From Sphingomonas sp. (GTDB lineage Bacteria > Pseudomonadota > Alphaproteobacteria > Sphingomonadales > Sphingomonadaceae): a stretch of 8,435 bases of DNA. Positions 7,346 through 8,435 of this stretch are shown piece after piece. How positions within the stretch are numbered: position 1 is the first letter of the stretch; each line of letters begins with the position of its first letter. A model generated the notes under the pieces. It made no database searches. It was not told where the DNA came from and saw only the letters and a list, made by a program, of their open reading frames with translations. The translations under genes and the position numbers were made by a program. The stretch lies in the NCBI GenBank assembly GCA_030146605.1, contig JASLBO010000398.1, positions 1 through 8,435 of the forward strand, given 5' to 3'.

Positions 7346-7799
7346 TTGGCGACCATCAGCCAGAAGACCCCGAGCAGGCCGAGAAATGCCGGCCATCCGA
7401 GCAGGAACCAGGGTCGCATGGTTCGCGCATATTCGGGCGGCAGCGGCGCGCCGGCGGCGGCAGCGCTTTGCGCGAGCCGCTGCGCCCGGATCTGCAAGCC
7501 GACGGGCACCCAACACGCGAAAGCGAGGAGATAGAGCCCATAGGCTGCCAACAGCCACGGTTCGGTGGGCGACCATTCCGCGTGGAGCACGAGATACACG
7601 CCGCTTGCAGGCTGGACGAGTCCGCTGGTGCGGTGAAGATCCAGTCCGCGCGCACCACCATTCGTCCGACACTGGCGATCGTCGCGGGATTTCGCGTCAG
7701 ATGCGCCTGCCACAGATACCAGGCAGTACCCGCGCCGAATCCGAACAGGATCGTGCTGCTCAGGACGTGGACCCATTTGGCCAGGAGATAGAAGTCCAT
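7330..7799 (-). pseudogene. DUF2269-type small membrane protein, interrupted by a frameshift
   Basis: Translation from the ATG at 7799 gives MDFYLLAKWVHVLSSTILFG through ADWIFTAPA (59 residues), then turns into nonsense. The adjacent frame continues from 7620 with LVQPASGVYLVLHAEW, PWLLAAYGLYLLAFACW and a final WPAFLGLLGVFWLMVAKPPLW, stopping at 7332-7330. Joined, they give about 156 residues, the normal size of DUF2269 integral membrane proteins with about four helices. Restoring frame needs one extra base in the GCG-GA-CTC stretch around 7620-7625, where homologues as I recall have a sequence like APAVLVQP. It is therefore a one-base deletion, real or a sequencing error. No homopolymer or slippery sequence suggests programmed shifting. 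The ATG overlaps the stop of the upstream DoxX-like gene by one base. Function of the family is unknown to me. Confidence 0.85.
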
Positions 7800-8435
7800 C
7801 AGCGTTTATCCCCGATCGCGCCATGCACGAGAATCAGCGCCAGAATCGGGACGTTCTTGAGCAGAGGGCCGAGCGGATCCAGCCATAGACCGGGCATCAC
7901 CGCGCCCAGAACCAGCGTGTATCCGACGACGGTGACCAATTGCGCGAGCGTCGACAGCTGCCCACGGCGATCGAACAGCACCAGCCCGGCGATCGCGACG
8001 TCGAGGAGACTGGTGCCGATCCGCAGCGCATCGGCCGCAACCGGAGGCAATCTCGCAGCTTCGACGAACGCTTCGGTGGCGGTGCTGCTGCTCGCCAGAC
8101 CGAGCAAGGCGGAAGCGAGCCAGAGAAGGACCAGAACGGCGCGGATCGCAGGAGCGAGGAAGAAGAGCCGCGCGTGCCAACGATCCTGCACTTGTGCGGG
8201 TCGATCCCGCATCGCATCGGCGAGGCTGCGCGGCTGGAAACCGGCCGCGTCGACAAAGCCCGCGCTATCCCCTGCATTGCCGGCCACCAGCTGTTCGAGG
8301 CTGTTGGTGGTGATCGGGCCCGATCCGGCGAGATCGCCCGCCCGCCCGAGCAAGCGCATCACCGGCATCGGACGGTCACGAACAATGTTTTGCCGAAGCC
8401 CAGCCAGCACCGGCATCGCGTCAGCAGATCGCGCA
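7799..8435 (-). CDS. C-terminal part of a putative SDR/DoxX-like fusion protein, 5' end outside the window
   Basis: The frame is open from the right window edge and gives 211 residues before TGA at 7801-7799. The first internal ATG (8416) is probably not the true start, because the sequence already reads like the middle of a larger protein: LRQNIVRDRPMPVMRLLGRA, then ITTNSLEQLVAGNAGD, then RSLADAMRDRPAQVQDRWHA. I recall this as the linker in NAD(P)-binding (SDR/epimerase-like) proteins fused to a DoxX-like domain. The rest has four hydrophobic helices, around LFFLAPAIRAVLVLLWLASA, LLDVAIAGLVLF, LVTVVGYTLVLGAVMPGLW and VPILALILVHGAI, matching a four-helix DoxX-like fold. It is followed with a one-base overlap by the DUF2269 gene, a pairing I have seen in other proteobacteria. 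The N-terminal dehydrogenase-like domain is predicted but lies outside the window. Confidence 0.75.
   Translation of the reverse strand, partial: ARSADAMPVLAGLRQNIVRDRPMPVMRLLGRAGDLAGSGPITTNSLEQLVAGNAGDSAGFVDAAGFQPRSLADAMRDRPAQVQDRWHARLFFLAPAIRAVLVLLWLASALLGLASSSTATEAFVEAARLPPVAADALRIGTSLLDVAIAGLVLFDRRGQLSTLAQLVTVVGYTLVLGAVMPGLWLDPLGPLLKNVPILALILVHGAIGDKR

Noticed and set aside
7612..7632. Programmed ribosomal frameshifting in the DUF2269 gene
   Set aside because: No slippery heptamer, homopolymer run or evident downstream pseudoknot is visible at the junction. A one-base deletion or sequencing error is simpler.
7330..7824. The 164-codon minus-strand frame taken as a complete gene from its first ATG at 7824
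   Set aside because: Its first half is out of frame with the family N-terminus found in the neighbouring frame. Only the part after about 7620 is real protein, so it is treated as the second half of the frameshifted gene.
1..8435. CRISPR, toxin-antitoxin, phage defence or mobile element content
   Set aside because: No direct-repeat array, transposase, integrase, small toxin-like pair or compositional break was visible; all substantial frames are accounted for by the genes listed.

Overview
The window is high-GC, densely packed chromosomal DNA. It most likely comes from an alphaproteobacterium of the order Sphingomonadales. The basis is the gpsA-tsaD / hemC-hemD-mitofilin-like gene order, the protein sequence style and a palindrome with core GAGCTTGTCGAAG of a kind I recall as common in sphingomonad intergenic regions. 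No rRNA or tRNA gene, CRISPR array, transposase, phage gene or obvious horizontally acquired island was seen.

Layout. (1) Positions 1-1926, minus strand: tsaD (tRNA t6A synthesis) followed by gpsA (glycerol-3-phosphate dehydrogenase, cut by the left window edge), 10 bp apart. (2) Positions 1927-2010: an 84-bp divergent gap, most of it filled by an imperfect palindrome. (3) Positions 2011-4481, plus strand: hemC and hemD, overlapping by ATGA, then a one-pass membrane protein resembling bacterial mitofilin (COG4223 type). HemC and HemD convert porphobilinogen to uroporphyrinogen III. (4) Positions 4493-7325, plus strand: gcdH (glutaryl-CoA dehydrogenase), a GNAT acetyltransferase and a class III CoA-transferase. 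The last two genes start on the stop codon of the gene before. GcdH plus the CoA-transferase looks like a glutarate activation and oxidation module (end of lysine/tryptophan catabolism); the role of the GNAT protein is unknown. (5) Positions 7330-8435, minus strand: a partial gene ending in a four-helix DoxX-like membrane domain, overlapping by one base a DUF2269-type small membrane protein gene that is broken by a single-base frameshift near 7621. This pair converges on the CoA-transferase gene with only 4 bp between stop codons.

Most of the window is conserved housekeeping. I did not find a convincing new biological system. The points most worth a second look are the frameshifted DUF2269 gene, the GNAT gene placed inside a glutaryl-CoA module, the palindrome that occupies the whole hemC/tsaD promoter gap, the apparently short C-terminus of the CoA-transferase, and the mitofilin-like gene in the heme cluster.
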